64,000 nucleotides of DNA, taken from contig NZ_CP084061.1 of assembly GCF_020215665.1 (NCBI RefSeq), positions 1,612,001 through 1,676,000 on the forward strand, in the 5' to 3' direction. Both the position numbers and the translations under genes were made by a program. The notes under the pieces are model-generated. The model had not been told where the DNA came from, did not search any database, and saw only the letters and a list, made by a program, of their open reading frames with translations. This DNA is from Blautia parvula. Its GTDB lineage: Bacteria > Bacillota > Clostridia > Lachnospirales > Lachnospiraceae. Below, piece by piece: positions 27,382 to 35,833 of the stretch (positions within the stretch are counted from its first letter, which is position 1; the number at the start of each line of letters is the position of its first letter).

Positions 27382-28293
27382 ATGCTGTATTTTAAAAACC
27401 CAGAACAGGCTCTGCCTGTCTTTAAAGCATTGTCATCAGAAGTCAGGCTGAAAATCCTGAATATCATTTCAGAAAACGAAGGAAAAAATCTGAATGAAAT
27501 TGCTCAGATGCTTAGTCTTACCAACAGTGCAATCTCAACCCATATCAACAAATTGCTGGAAGCAGATTTAATTGAAATCCATTCTGTATCCGGTACAAGA
27601 GGTTCCATGAAAATCTGCAAACCCAAACATAATAATCTGATCGTTGAATTGCAGCCATCCATCACCCAGGAGAACTGTTATCATCAGGACATCCGTATTG
27701 GTCATTATACTGCCTGTCAGGTAAAACCAACTTGCGGTCTGGCCACTGTAAACGGCCTGATTGGTGAATTTGATGATCCCAGATATTTTTATTTTGCTCA
27801 GAGATTTGAGGCTTCTGTTTTATGGTTCTCCTCAGGATATATCGAATACAATATTCCCAATGATTTAAAAGCGGGGGAACGTCTGGTTGAACTGCAGCTG
27901 TCTTTTGAAATTTCGTCTGAGGCACCGGGCTTTCAGGATGTCTATCCCTCAGATATTTATTTTTCAGTCAATGATGTCCCACTTGGTTACTGGGTAAGTC
28001 CTGGAGATTATGGCTCAAAACGCGGCCGTTTTAATCCCTCCTGGTATCCGGACGGCAACAATCAATACGGGCTGCTCAAAATGCTCATTGTCAATAAAAA
28101 CGGAACCTTCATCGATGGAAGTACTAAAATCTCAGATACCACCATTGATGACCTGCATATTGATTACAGCCATCCCATCACCCTGCGTTTTTCTAATCCG
28201 GAGGACACCCGAAATCCCGGAGGATTTACTATTTTCGGTGCAGGTTTTGGAAATCACAATCAATCCATCAAAGCAAAGCTTTTATATGAATGA
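27382..28293 (+). CDS. ArsR-like HTH regulator with large conserved C-terminal domain (arabinoside locus)
   Basis: A 303-residue paralogue of the protein at 18856-19776. Residues about 10-85 form the winged helix-turn-helix (FKALSSEVRLKILNIIS, then NEIAQMLSLTNSAISTHINKLLEADLI). Residues about 100-303 share the distinctive C-terminal motifs PTCGLATVNGLIGEFD, VLWFSSGYIEY, SEAPGF, SPGDYGSKRGRFNPSWYPDG and GGFTIFGAGFGNHNQS. No metal-site Cys pair typical of ArsR sensors is seen in the HTH. It is divergent from the GH51-ABC operon and probably controls it in response to an arabinose-containing ligand (inference). The ribosome site is AAGGAAA. Confidence 0.8.
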   Translation: MLYFKNPEQALPVFKALSSEVRLKILNIISENEGKNLNEIAQMLSLTNSAISTHINKLLEADLIEIHSVSGTRGSMKICKPKHNNLIVELQPSITQENCYHQDIRIGHYTACQVKPTCGLATVNGLIGEFDDPRYFYFAQRFEASVLWFSSGYIEYNIPNDLKAGERLVELQLSFEISSEAPGFQDVYPSDIYFSVNDVPLGYWVSPGDYGSKRGRFNPSWYPDGNNQYGLLKMLIVNKNGTFIDGSTKISDTTIDDLHIDYSHPITLRFSNPEDTRNPGGFTIFGAGFGNHNQSIKAKLLYE

Positions 28294-28306
28294 CAACCTG
28301 ACAACA

Positions 28307-28354
28307 AAAAAGCCCTTTGCCATATGCATTCTCAGCACACAGCAAAGGGCTTTT
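28307..28354. terminator. Bidirectional terminator after the regulator and nspC
   Basis: AAAAGCCCTTTGC (28308-28320) pairs with GCAAAGGGCTTTT (28342-28354). It ends both the plus-strand regulator and the minus-strand polyamine operon. Confidence 0.88.
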
Positions 28355-28376
28355 ATATCATAATTTACTCTATTAT

Positions 28377-29501
28377 TTACAACCGCATCTTAAAATCCTC
28401 ATACCCAAACGCCTTCACCACCTCGCACTCCCCATGTTCCCGCTCCACAGCAATTGCGGGCAGACACATACCGTTAAAGGTATTATTCTTCACCATGGTA
28501 TATATGGCCATATCGCCGAATTCCAGGCGTTCCCCCACTGACAGGGGATGGTCAAAGGAATAGGTTCCTATCACATCGCCGGCCAGACACGTCGGCCCGG
28601 CCAGACGATACGTGTATGGGTATTCCCCCGCCTCCCTGCTTCCGGCCAGAGGCGGTCTGTAGGGCATCTCCAGTACATCGGGCATATGGCAGGCAGCAGA
28701 GGCATCTAAAATGGCGATGCCGCCGTCCTGGGAAAAGGTATCCAGCACCTTTGTAAGAAGCACCCCCGCGTTTAATGCCACCGCCTCACCGGGTTCCAGA
28801 TAGACGGTGACCCGGTATTTTTCCCGAATGTGCCGGATACATTCCTCCAAAAGCCCGATGTTATAACCCGGTCTGGTAATATGGTGTCCGCCGCCGAAAT
28901 TTACCCATTTCATCCGGTACAGATACTCACCGAACTTCTCCTCCACAGCATCCAGTGTTGTTTTCAAATCATCTGCGTCCTGCTCGCAGAGTGTGTGGAA
29001 ATGTATTCCCTCCACACCTTCCAGAAGCTCCGGCCGAAACCGTTCCCTCGTCACACCCAGTCGGGAACCGGGTGCACAGGGGTCATAGACGGCATGTCCC
29101 TCCTGCGTGGAACACTGGGGATTGATCCGTATCCCCATACTTTTTCCCGCGTCCAGCACCCGTTTCCCGTATTTTTCTATCTGCGCAAAAGAATTGAATA
29201 CAATATGCCCGCAGTAAGAAAGGATCTCCTCAAACTCCTCCTCCTTATAGGCTGGGGAATAGATGTGGTTTTCCTTTCCCATCTCCTTCGCCCCCAGTCT
29301 TGCCTCGAAAAGTCCGCTGGCAGCCGTACCGCTCAAATAACTGCCGATCAGCGGATAGAGGCTGTACATGGAAAACGCCTTCTGTGCCAGCAGTATCCTG
29401 CACCCGGTCCGGTCCATGATTCCTTTTAAAAGGCGCAGGTTTTTCTCCAGATCCGGTAAGGAGACCAAATAGCACGGCGTGGGCAGTTCCTCCCGTCTCA
29501 T
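28377..29501 (-). CDS. nspC: Carboxy(nor)spermidine decarboxylase
   Basis: A 374-residue PLP enzyme of the alanine-racemase-fold decarboxylases. It converts carboxyspermidine (or carboxynorspermidine) to spermidine (or norspermidine). Signatures: LPTPCYLVSLPDLEKNL at the N-terminus, LLAQKAFSMYSLYPLI with the PLP Lys, NFGGGHHITRPGYN (glycine-rich phosphate loop) and YLEPGEAVALNAG. The start ATG at 29499-29501 lies four bases after the dehydrogenase stop and has GGTGGAG upstream; the longer frame would overlap that gene. It is the last gene of the polyamine operon. Confidence 0.93.
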   Translation of the reverse strand: MRREELPTPCYLVSLPDLEKNLRLLKGIMDRTGCRILLAQKAFSMYSLYPLIGSYLSGTAASGLFEARLGAKEMGKENHIYSPAYKEEEFEEILSYCGHIVFNSFAQIEKYGKRVLDAGKSMGIRINPQCSTQEGHAVYDPCAPGSRLGVTRERFRPELLEGVEGIHFHTLCEQDADDLKTTLDAVEEKFGEYLYRMKWVNFGGGHHITRPGYNIGLLEECIRHIREKYRVTVYLEPGEAVALNAGVLLTKVLDTFSQDGGIAILDASAACHMPDVLEMPYRPPLAGSREAGEYPYTYRLAGPTCLAGDVIGTYSFDHPLSVGERLEFGDMAIYTMVKNNTFNGMCLPAIAVEREHGECEVVKAFGYEDFKMRL

Positions 29502-29505
29502 AGGC

Positions 29506-30708
29506 CTACTCCACCAGGCAGGGGGTCTCATTTATCTGATACGGCAGCCCCCACTCCTTCAGTGCCTCCATAAACGGGTCCGGATCAAACTCCTCGATAT
29601 TGTGCACACCTGGCTTGTTCCAGGTACCGGTCATAAGCATCATGGCACCGATCATGGCCGGCACTCCGGTGGTGTAGGACACTGCCTGGGAACCGGTCTC
29701 CTTATAACACTCCTGATGGTCACACACATTATAAATATACAGATGCTGTTCCTTCCCATTCTTTTTGCCTGTAAATATACAGCCGATATTAGTCTTTCCC
29801 TTTGTCCTGGGCCCCAGGGCAGCCGGGTCAGGAAGCACAGCTTTTAAAAACTGCAGCGGCACAATCTCCTTTCCCTCATACAGTATGGGTTCAATGGATG
29901 TCATTCCCACATTTTCCAGACATTTCAGATGTGTAAGATAACTCTCCCCGAAAGTCATAAAGAAACGTATCCTTTTGATCCCCGGAATATTCAGCGCAAG
30001 AGATTCCAGTTCCTCATGGTGGAGCAGATACATATCCTTTTCCCCCACTTCCGCGAAATTATATACCCGCTTGATCTCCATGGGTTCTGTCTCCACCCAG
30101 TGCCCGTCCTCCCAATAGGAGCCTTTGGCGGAAACCTCGCGGATGTTGATCTCCGGATTGAAATTGGTGGCAAAAGGATACCCATGGTCCCCGCCGTTAC
30201 AGTCCAGAATATCAATATAGTTGATCTCATCAAAATAATGTTTCAGTGCATAAGCGGAGAATACTCCCGTGACACCCGGGTCAAATCCGCTCCCCAGCAG
30301 TGCGGTGATGCCGGCCTTCTCAAACTTTTCCCGGTAGGCCCACTGCCATTTGTATTCAAATTTCGCCGTATCTTCCGGTTCATAATTGGCAGTATCCACA
30401 TAGTGAGTCCCGGTGGCCAGACAGGCCTCCATGATCGTCAGGTCCTGATAGGGAAGCGCCAGATTCAAAACCACCTGCGGTTTTTCCCTCTCGATCAGAG
30501 CTGTCAGCTCCGCCACATTGCCTGCATCCACCTGCGCGGTTGTGATCCTAGTCTTTGTCTTTCCCTCCAGTTCCGCCTTCAGGGCATCGCATTTTGACAG
30601 CGTCCTGCTTGCAATACAGACCTCGTCGAATACCCGGCTGTTTGCACAGCATTTGCGGATCGCAACGCCTGCCACACCGCCGCAGCCGATCACCATTACT
30701 TTTCCCAT
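29506..30708 (-). CDS. Carboxyspermidine dehydrogenase (saccharopine dehydrogenase family)
   Basis: A 400-residue NADPH enzyme that condenses putrescine or diaminopropane with aspartate semialdehyde to carboxyspermidine. The N-terminal Rossmann fold shows VMVIGCGGVAGVAIRKC, and the family segments THYVDTANYEP and GSGFDPGVTGVFSAYAL follow. Lysine-pathway saccharopine dehydrogenases share the fold, but the neighbouring decarboxylase makes the polyamine role very likely. RBS AGGAGG. It lies 66 bases after speB. Confidence 0.92.
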   Translation of the reverse strand: MGKVMVIGCGGVAGVAIRKCCANSRVFDEVCIASRTLSKCDALKAELEGKTKTRITTAQVDAGNVAELTALIEREKPQVVLNLALPYQDLTIMEACLATGTHYVDTANYEPEDTAKFEYKWQWAYREKFEKAGITALLGSGFDPGVTGVFSAYALKHYFDEINYIDILDCNGGDHGYPFATNFNPEINIREVSAKGSYWEDGHWVETEPMEIKRVYNFAEVGEKDMYLLHHEELESLALNIPGIKRIRFFMTFGESYLTHLKCLENVGMTSIEPILYEGKEIVPLQFLKAVLPDPAALGPRTKGKTNIGCIFTGKKNGKEQHLYIYNVCDHQECYKETGSQAVSYTTGVPAMIGAMMLMTGTWNKPGVHNIEEFDPDPFMEALKEWGLPYQINETPCLVE

Positions 30709-30774
30709 ATTCTTTTCCTCCTGTCATTTATTTTTTTGTAAACGTGAGATAGCTGTTCAATCATGTCTGCGCAT

Positions 30775-31626
30775 TTACAGAGCAAGCAGCATCTCTCTCA
30801 CGATTTTTCCTGCCGTAGCTGTGGATACACCGCTCTGGTCAAAAGGCGGACACAGCTCATTCACGTCACATGCTATAACCCGGCATTTTCCGCACACCAA
30901 AAGCACTGCCTGCAGAAGTTCCAAAAAGGTTACGCCTCCTGCCTCCGGAGTACCCGTTCCCGGAAATACGGAGGGGTCCAGCACATCCAGGTCCAGCGTA
31001 AAATACACCGGCTTTCCCGAAATTCTGTCAACTGCCCGGGAGAGCCCCTTCAGATCAAAGGGATGCATGTTTACATGCCCTTTTTCTGCCCACAGAAATT
31101 CTTCCCGGTCACCGGAACGAATGCCGAACTGAAAAATGCGGTCATCCCCCACCAATTCCCAGCAGCGCCTCAGCACACAGGCATGGGAGAGCTCTACCCC
31201 CAGATAATCCTGCCGCAGATCCGCATGAGCGTCAAAATGCACGATACAGAGGTCAGGATACTTCTTTGCTGCTGCCCGCACACTTCCCAGGGTCACCAAA
31301 TGTTCCCCGCCGATCATAAAGGGCAGCTTGCCGTCTCTCAAAATCTCCCCTGCCCGGTCCTCAATCTGGTAAAGCACCCGGGCGGTATCCCCGATGGGAA
31401 GCTCCAGATCCCCGCTGTCAAATATTTTAAAATCTGTCAGGTCTTTTTTCTGATAAGGACTGTATGTCTCAAGGCCATAGGATTCATTCCGGATGGCCTG
31501 GCTTCCAAACCGGGTTCCCGGCCTGAAGGATGTGGTGGAGTCAAAAGGCGCTCCGAATATGACAATACGCGACTCCTCATATTCCCCGCCGCATCCGATA
31601 AAATTCACAATATTTTTACTCAACAT
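30775..31626 (-). CDS. speB: Agmatinase
   Basis: A 283-residue ureohydrolase that cuts agmatine into putrescine and urea. The two Mn-binding motifs are GGEHLVTLG with VHFDAHADLR (residues about 105-145) and FTLDLDVLDPSVFPGTGTPEAGG (given in two parts: FTLDLDVLDPS and GTGTPEAGG). Its start overlaps the speE stop by 11 bases. With SpeA it makes putrescine from arginine. Arginase or guanidinobutyrase activity is less likely given the context. Confidence 0.93.
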   Translation of the reverse strand: MLSKNIVNFIGCGGEYEESRIVIFGAPFDSTTSFRPGTRFGSQAIRNESYGLETYSPYQKKDLTDFKIFDSGDLELPIGDTARVLYQIEDRAGEILRDGKLPFMIGGEHLVTLGSVRAAAKKYPDLCIVHFDAHADLRQDYLGVELSHACVLRRCWELVGDDRIFQFGIRSGDREEFLWAEKGHVNMHPFDLKGLSRAVDRISGKPVYFTLDLDVLDPSVFPGTGTPEAGGVTFLELLQAVLLVCGKCRVIACDVNELCPPFDQSGVSTATAGKIVREMLLAL

Positions 31627-32470
31627 CTTTCAGCATCTCCTCCACATAAGCCGGCAGGGCAAAGACTCCCGCATGAAGCCTGGGCAGATAATATCTGGTG
31701 TGTATCCCCAGAAGCTTCCATCTGACCCCATCCAGGTCGTCCACCGGATGATATTTCTTTGAAGCAAAACCAAACAGCCAGTGTCCCGAGGGGTAGGAGG
31801 GAATATGGGCCTGGTAAACCCTGCTCACCGGAAAGGACTCCACGATCCGCTTGTGCATTCTGAGACACCAGAAAGCCTCCTCATCGTAAAAGGGGCTCTC
31901 ATGCTGGTTGATCATGATCCCATCCTCATGAAGCGCGTTAAAACAGTTCCCGTAAAACTCTTTTGTGAACAGCCCCTCTGCCGCCCCGAAAGGATTGGGG
32001 GAGTCAATAATGATCAGATCATAGGCATCTGAACGGCTGCGGATGAATTTCAGTCCGTCCTCATGATAGATATTCACTCTCCTGTCATTTAAGCTGCAGG
32101 CCATCTGCGGAAAATACCTTCTGCAGACTTCCACCAGAAGCGGGTCTGCCTCCACCACGTCAATCTGCTCTACCTCCTCATATTTGACCAGCTCCCGGAC
32201 AACGCCGCCGTCACCGCCGCCGATGACAAGGATCTGCTTCACATCGGGATGGACCGCCATGGGTACATGGCTTATCATTTCATGGTATATGAATTCATCC
32301 TTTTCCGTCAGAGCCAGATCCCCGTCCACCACCAGTATCTTCCCGAATTCCCTGGAGCTTAACACGTCCAGACGCTGAAGCTCACTGTTGGCGGAAAAGA
32401 GCTGTTCATCCACCCGGATGGATAATTTTACATTGGGTGTATGTACATCCGAAAACCACATTTCCATCAT
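31616..32470 (-). CDS. speE: Spermidine synthase-like aminopropyltransferase
   Basis: A 284-residue protein with the SpeE fold: small N-terminal beta domain, then a Rossmann-like methyltransferase domain with LVIGGGDGGVVREL (about residues 82-95), VVEADP, DLIIIDSPNPFGAAEGLF and QHESPFY. It transfers an aminopropyl group from decarboxylated SAM, usually to putrescine. No SAM decarboxylase (speD) is in the window, while a complete SAM-independent route lies in the same operon. Its preferred acceptor, putrescine or agmatine, cannot be read from sequence. Its ATG overlaps the speA stop (ATGA). Confidence 0.92.
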   Translation of the reverse strand: MMEMWFSDVHTPNVKLSIRVDEQLFSANSELQRLDVLSSREFGKILVVDGDLALTEKDEFIYHEMISHVPMAVHPDVKQILVIGGGDGGVVRELVKYEEVEQIDVVEADPLLVEVCRRYFPQMACSLNDRRVNIYHEDGLKFIRSRSDAYDLIIIDSPNPFGAAEGLFTKEFYGNCFNALHEDGIMINQHESPFYDEEAFWCLRMHKRIVESFPVSRVYQAHIPSYPSGHWLFGFASKKYHPVDDLDGVRWKLLGIHTRYYLPRLHAGVFALPAYVEEMLKDVE

Positions 32471-33927
32471 ACAGCCCCTCCTTTCAGCACATTGAGACGC
32501 CGGATGCCCGCATCCTCAGGCCCTGTCATGGAACAACCTTTTTCCTTTGCATAGACGATATAGTCTAAAATATCCTCTGTGATCTCTTCCCCGGGGGCCA
32601 GGATCGGGATTCCCGGCGGGTAACACATGACAAACTCACTGCATATCCTTCCGGCCGTCTCTTCCAAAGGCAGGGATTCTTTCGGCGCATAGAAGGCCTC
32701 CTGGGGTGTTGCCACTACTTTGGGGTCTATATACTCCTGGGTCAGCATGCCTGCGCGGTCCTTTTTATACCGCCGCTTTACCTCTGCAAGAGCGCTCACC
32801 AAACGTTCCACCTCCTGTCTGCGGTCCCCGATAGACAGGTAAGCCAGAATATTGCCGATGTCGCCAAACTCGATCTGGATGTCATATTCATCCCGCAGAA
32901 TGTCATAGACCTCAATCCCGGCCAGTCCAATCTCCAGCGTATGCACAGAGAGCTTGGTGCGGTCAAAGGCAAAGATACTGTTTCCGTTTACCAGTTCTTC
33001 GGAAAAAGCATAATAGCCGCCGATATTGTTGATCTCCTCCCGGGCGTATTCCGCCAGACCGATAACCTTTTCAAACTCCCGGCGCCCGCGAAGAGCCAGA
33101 TTTCTCCTGGAAATGTCCAGGCTTGAGAGCAGCAGGTAGGAGCCGCTTGTGGTCTGGGTCAGATTGATGATCTGCCGTACATGCCCCACACTGACTCCCG
33201 GCCCTGTCAAAAGAAAAGAGCTCTGCGTCAGGCTCCCCCCTGACTTGTGCATACTCACTGCTGCAATATCAGCCCCGGCAGCCATGGCGGACACGGGAAG
33301 CCCCTCCCCGAAGTAAAAGTGTGTCCCGTGGGCTTCATCTGCCAGCACAAGCATACCGTGCTCATGTGCCAGCTTTACGATGGAACGCAGGTCGGAACAG
33401 ACACCGTAATACGTGGGGTTATTTACAAACACTGCCACTGCATCCGGATTGTTCCGAATCGCCGCCTCCACCTGCTCCAGGCGCATCCCCAGAGAGATTC
33501 CCAGCCTGCAGTCCACATCGGGATTCACGTATATCGGCTGCGCGCCGCAGAGGACCAGGGCATTGATGGCGCTTCTGTGTACATTTCTGGGCATGATGAT
33601 CTTATCTCCCCGCTTGCAGCAGGACAGAACCATGCTCTGCACAGAGGAGGTGGTACCTCCTACCATGAGAAACGCGTGGGCCGCGCCGAAAGCCTCCGCC
33701 GCCAGCTCCTCCGCCTCACGGATCACAGAGACAGGATGGCAGAGATTATCAAGAGGCTTCATGGAATTAACATCAATCCCCACACATTTTTCTCCCAGAA
33801 GCTCCACAAGTTCCGGGTTTCCTTTTCCGTGCTTATGTCCCGGAACATCAAAGGGCACGACCCGCATTTTTCTGAAACGTTCCAGCGCCTCATAGATAGG
33901 CGCCCGTTCCTGCTTTAATTCTGACAT
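32467..33927 (-). CDS. speA: Arginine decarboxylase (Orn/Lys/Arg decarboxylase, fold I)
   Basis: A 486-residue PLP decarboxylase of the aspartate-aminotransferase fold. It probably turns arginine into agmatine, given agmatinase in the operon; lysine decarboxylase is the alternative. Motifs: FDVPGHKHGKG near the N-terminus, MVGGTTSSVQSMVL, LADEAHGTHFYFG and VSMHKSGGSLTQSS with the PLP Lys near 225. The C-terminal domain has YPPGIPILAPGE. The start at 33927 has GGAGG upstream; the 48-codon extension would run through the leader hairpin and is rejected. It heads the five-gene polyamine operon. Confidence 0.9.
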   Translation of the reverse strand: MSELKQERAPIYEALERFRKMRVVPFDVPGHKHGKGNPELVELLGEKCVGIDVNSMKPLDNLCHPVSVIREAEELAAEAFGAAHAFLMVGGTTSSVQSMVLSCCKRGDKIIMPRNVHRSAINALVLCGAQPIYVNPDVDCRLGISLGMRLEQVEAAIRNNPDAVAVFVNNPTYYGVCSDLRSIVKLAHEHGMLVLADEAHGTHFYFGEGLPVSAMAAGADIAAVSMHKSGGSLTQSSFLLTGPGVSVGHVRQIINLTQTTSGSYLLLSSLDISRRNLALRGRREFEKVIGLAEYAREEINNIGGYYAFSEELVNGNSIFAFDRTKLSVHTLEIGLAGIEVYDILRDEYDIQIEFGDIGNILAYLSIGDRRQEVERLVSALAEVKRRYKKDRAGMLTQEYIDPKVVATPQEAFYAPKESLPLEETAGRICSEFVMCYPPGIPILAPGEEITEDILDYIVYAKEKGCSMTGPEDAGIRRLNVLKGGAV

Positions 33928-34547
33928 GTTCGACCTCCTTTTCCGATTCCTGCCTGCACACGGGTGTGCTGTATGTATATACACAAAAAAAGCAAGCAGG
34001 ACCGTATACATTGTCCTTTGCTTGCTTCTGTTCATCATTATTATAGAACTCCACCGTCCCCCCGTCTGCACCGGGTCTCAAATAAGCCCCTACCCGGGTG
34101 AACATGGCTGTTATTCTTTTTCACAAAAACAGATATGGTTTAGAGTCTATATAGCAAATATTTATACTTTTAATACTCTTATTGACCGTTTCACAAGTTT
34201 GACGTTTTGTATACGCACTAGTTATAAAGTAACCAACTTATAAAATTTGAGCTTCTAACTCAATCAATAAGGCAATTAAATTGCCGGAAATATTTGCATG
34301 GAAATCTTCACCTTTATCTGTCTTCCATACATGCCATACTTTACCACAGCTTTATCAAAATAGCAAGAAAAAATTTAGACAACGCCTGCAAATTTCTGTT
34401 TTCACCCCCGGATATCTGTGGTATGATATATTTGTAGCAAAATTTCTGATTCGTAAGGAAAGGAGGGTATAATTGCCGGAATATTGATGACTGTTCAGAC
34501 CTGCTGGACAGTGACAAATACTGCAGTTATACAGAGAATACAGAATT
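33928..34547. other. Divergent regulatory region between speA and pfp
   Basis: No credible gene. The speA side holds the terminator hairpin and, upstream of it, a GC-rich segment (about 34035-34100) in which CACCCGGGT can pair with ACCCGGTG, followed by a GGGGGGACGG stretch: a possible folded aptamer. The pfp side holds TTTCAC/TATGAT near 34400-34430 and a strong GGAGGG (34462-34467) that precedes a four-codon TTG frame rather than pfp itself. The middle (34140-34260) is AT-rich with no recognised motif. Confidence 0.5.
33985..34027 (-). terminator. Attenuator-like terminator hairpin in the speA leader
   Basis: On the minus strand AAGCAAGC pairs with GCTTGCTT and AGGAC with GTCCT, followed by seven Ts. 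It lies about 60 bases upstream of speA with no minus-strand gene before it, so it probably terminates leader transcripts and controls entry into the polyamine operon. Confidence 0.72.
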
Positions 34548-35774
34548 ATGGAAATGAAAAATATGATCGTCGGCCAGTCCGGCGGCCCTACTGCTGCCAT
34601 TAACAGCAGCCTGTACGGTGTGGTATCGGAGGGACTTCGCCAGAAAGAATTTATCGGACGTGTCTATGGAATGGTAAACGGAATTGAGGGGTTTTTGGAG
34701 GGCCATATCCTGGACTTTGAGGACGCACTTCCCGGCGGCACACTGGAAGGGCTGAAAACCACCCCCGGTGCTTACCTGGGATCCTGCCGTTATAAACTGC
34801 CGGAAGATTTGTCCGACCCGGTCTATCCTGAGCTGTTTGCCAAGTTTGAGGAGCTGCAGATAGGCTATGTCTTCTACATCGGAGGCAATGACTCCATGGA
34901 TACTGTGAGCAAGCTCTCCCGCTATGCCGCCTCCGCAGGCAGCGAGATCCGTTTTATCGGAGAGCCGAAGACTGTGGACAATGACCTGGTCCTCACAGAC
35001 CACACCCCCGGGTTTGGAAGCGCTGCCAGATATGTGGCCTCCACTGTGCGGGAAATCGTCATTGACGCCAATGTTTATGAGAAAAAATCAGTGACCATCA
35101 TAGAGATCATGGGACGCCACGCCGGCTGGCTCACAGCCGCTTCCGCCCTGGCAAGAAAATATAAAGGGGACAATCCACTGCTCATCTACCTGCCGGAGAC
35201 AGCCTTTGACCAGGAAGCCTTCCTCAAAAAAGTGGAAGAATGCTTTGAAAAGACGCCCAATGTCATTGTATGCGTTTCTGAGGGCATCCATGATGACAAG
35301 GGAACCTTTATCTGTGAATACGACAACCATGTAGGCACCGACACCTTTGGCCATAAAATGCTGGCCGGATGCGGCAAATACCTGGAGAACCTGGTGAGAA
35401 ACCGCCTGGGTGTCAAGGCTCGCTCCGTAGAGCTGAATGTAAGCCAGCGCTGTTCCTCCTCCATGATGTCCCAGGCAGACCAAAAAGAGGCCGTCATGGC
35501 CGGTGAATTCGGCGTCCGCGCTGCACTCAAAGGATATACAGGGAAAATGGTGGCATACAAAAGGACATGCAACCTGCCTTACGCTATCACCTTGGGACTT
35601 GAGGATGTAAATGAAATCTGCAACAAGGAAAAAACCGTTCCCCTTGCATGGATCACCGGGGATGGTTCAGACGTAAGCGATGATTTCATCATTTATGCCC
35701 TTCCCCTCATTCAGGGAACGGTTGAGGTACCCACAGGTACAGACGGCCTGCCCGCATTTGTATATAGAAAATAA
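34548..35774 (+). CDS. pfp: Pyrophosphate-dependent 6-phosphofructokinase
   Basis: A 408-residue phosphofructokinase that phosphorylates fructose-6-phosphate with pyrophosphate, reversibly. The PPi signature is clear: GGNDS (112-116; Asp115 where ATP enzymes have Gly) and PKTVDND (140-146; Lys141 contacts PPi). Other motifs are VGQSGGPTAAINSSL and MGRHAGWL. The ATG at 34548 has only a weak AGAGAA site; the strong GGAGGG upstream belongs to a tiny frame. It supplies the substrate of the aldolase encoded 12 kb away. A bidirectional terminator follows. Confidence 0.93.
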   Translation: MEMKNMIVGQSGGPTAAINSSLYGVVSEGLRQKEFIGRVYGMVNGIEGFLEGHILDFEDALPGGTLEGLKTTPGAYLGSCRYKLPEDLSDPVYPELFAKFEELQIGYVFYIGGNDSMDTVSKLSRYAASAGSEIRFIGEPKTVDNDLVLTDHTPGFGSAARYVASTVREIVIDANVYEKKSVTIIEIMGRHAGWLTAASALARKYKGDNPLLIYLPETAFDQEAFLKKVEECFEKTPNVIVCVSEGIHDDKGTFICEYDNHVGTDTFGHKMLAGCGKYLENLVRNRLGVKARSVELNVSQRCSSSMMSQADQKEAVMAGEFGVRAALKGYTGKMVAYKRTCNLPYAITLGLEDVNEICNKEKTVPLAWITGDGSDVSDDFIIYALPLIQGTVEVPTGTDGLPAFVYRK

Positions 35775-35787
35775 AATCTTTCATACC

Positions 35788-35833
35788 AAGAGAGAGGGAA
35801 TCCCGCTTACCGCCGGATTCCCTCTCTCTTATT
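35788..35833. terminator. Bidirectional terminator between pfp and the RND-associated tetR
   Basis: A 16-bp perfect stem (arms 35788-35803 and 35815-35830, AAGAGAGAGGGAATCC) with T and A runs. It overlaps the last codon of the tetR gene. Confidence 0.85.

Noticed and set aside
34035-34060. Guanidine (mini-ykkC) riboswitch suggested by the ACGG repeats upstream of speA
   Set aside because: The ACGG words do not sit in two hairpin loops as that class requires.
33928-34071. 48-codon N-terminal extension of speA
   Set aside because: It would be translated through the leader terminator, and the ATG at 33927 has an ideal GGAGG.
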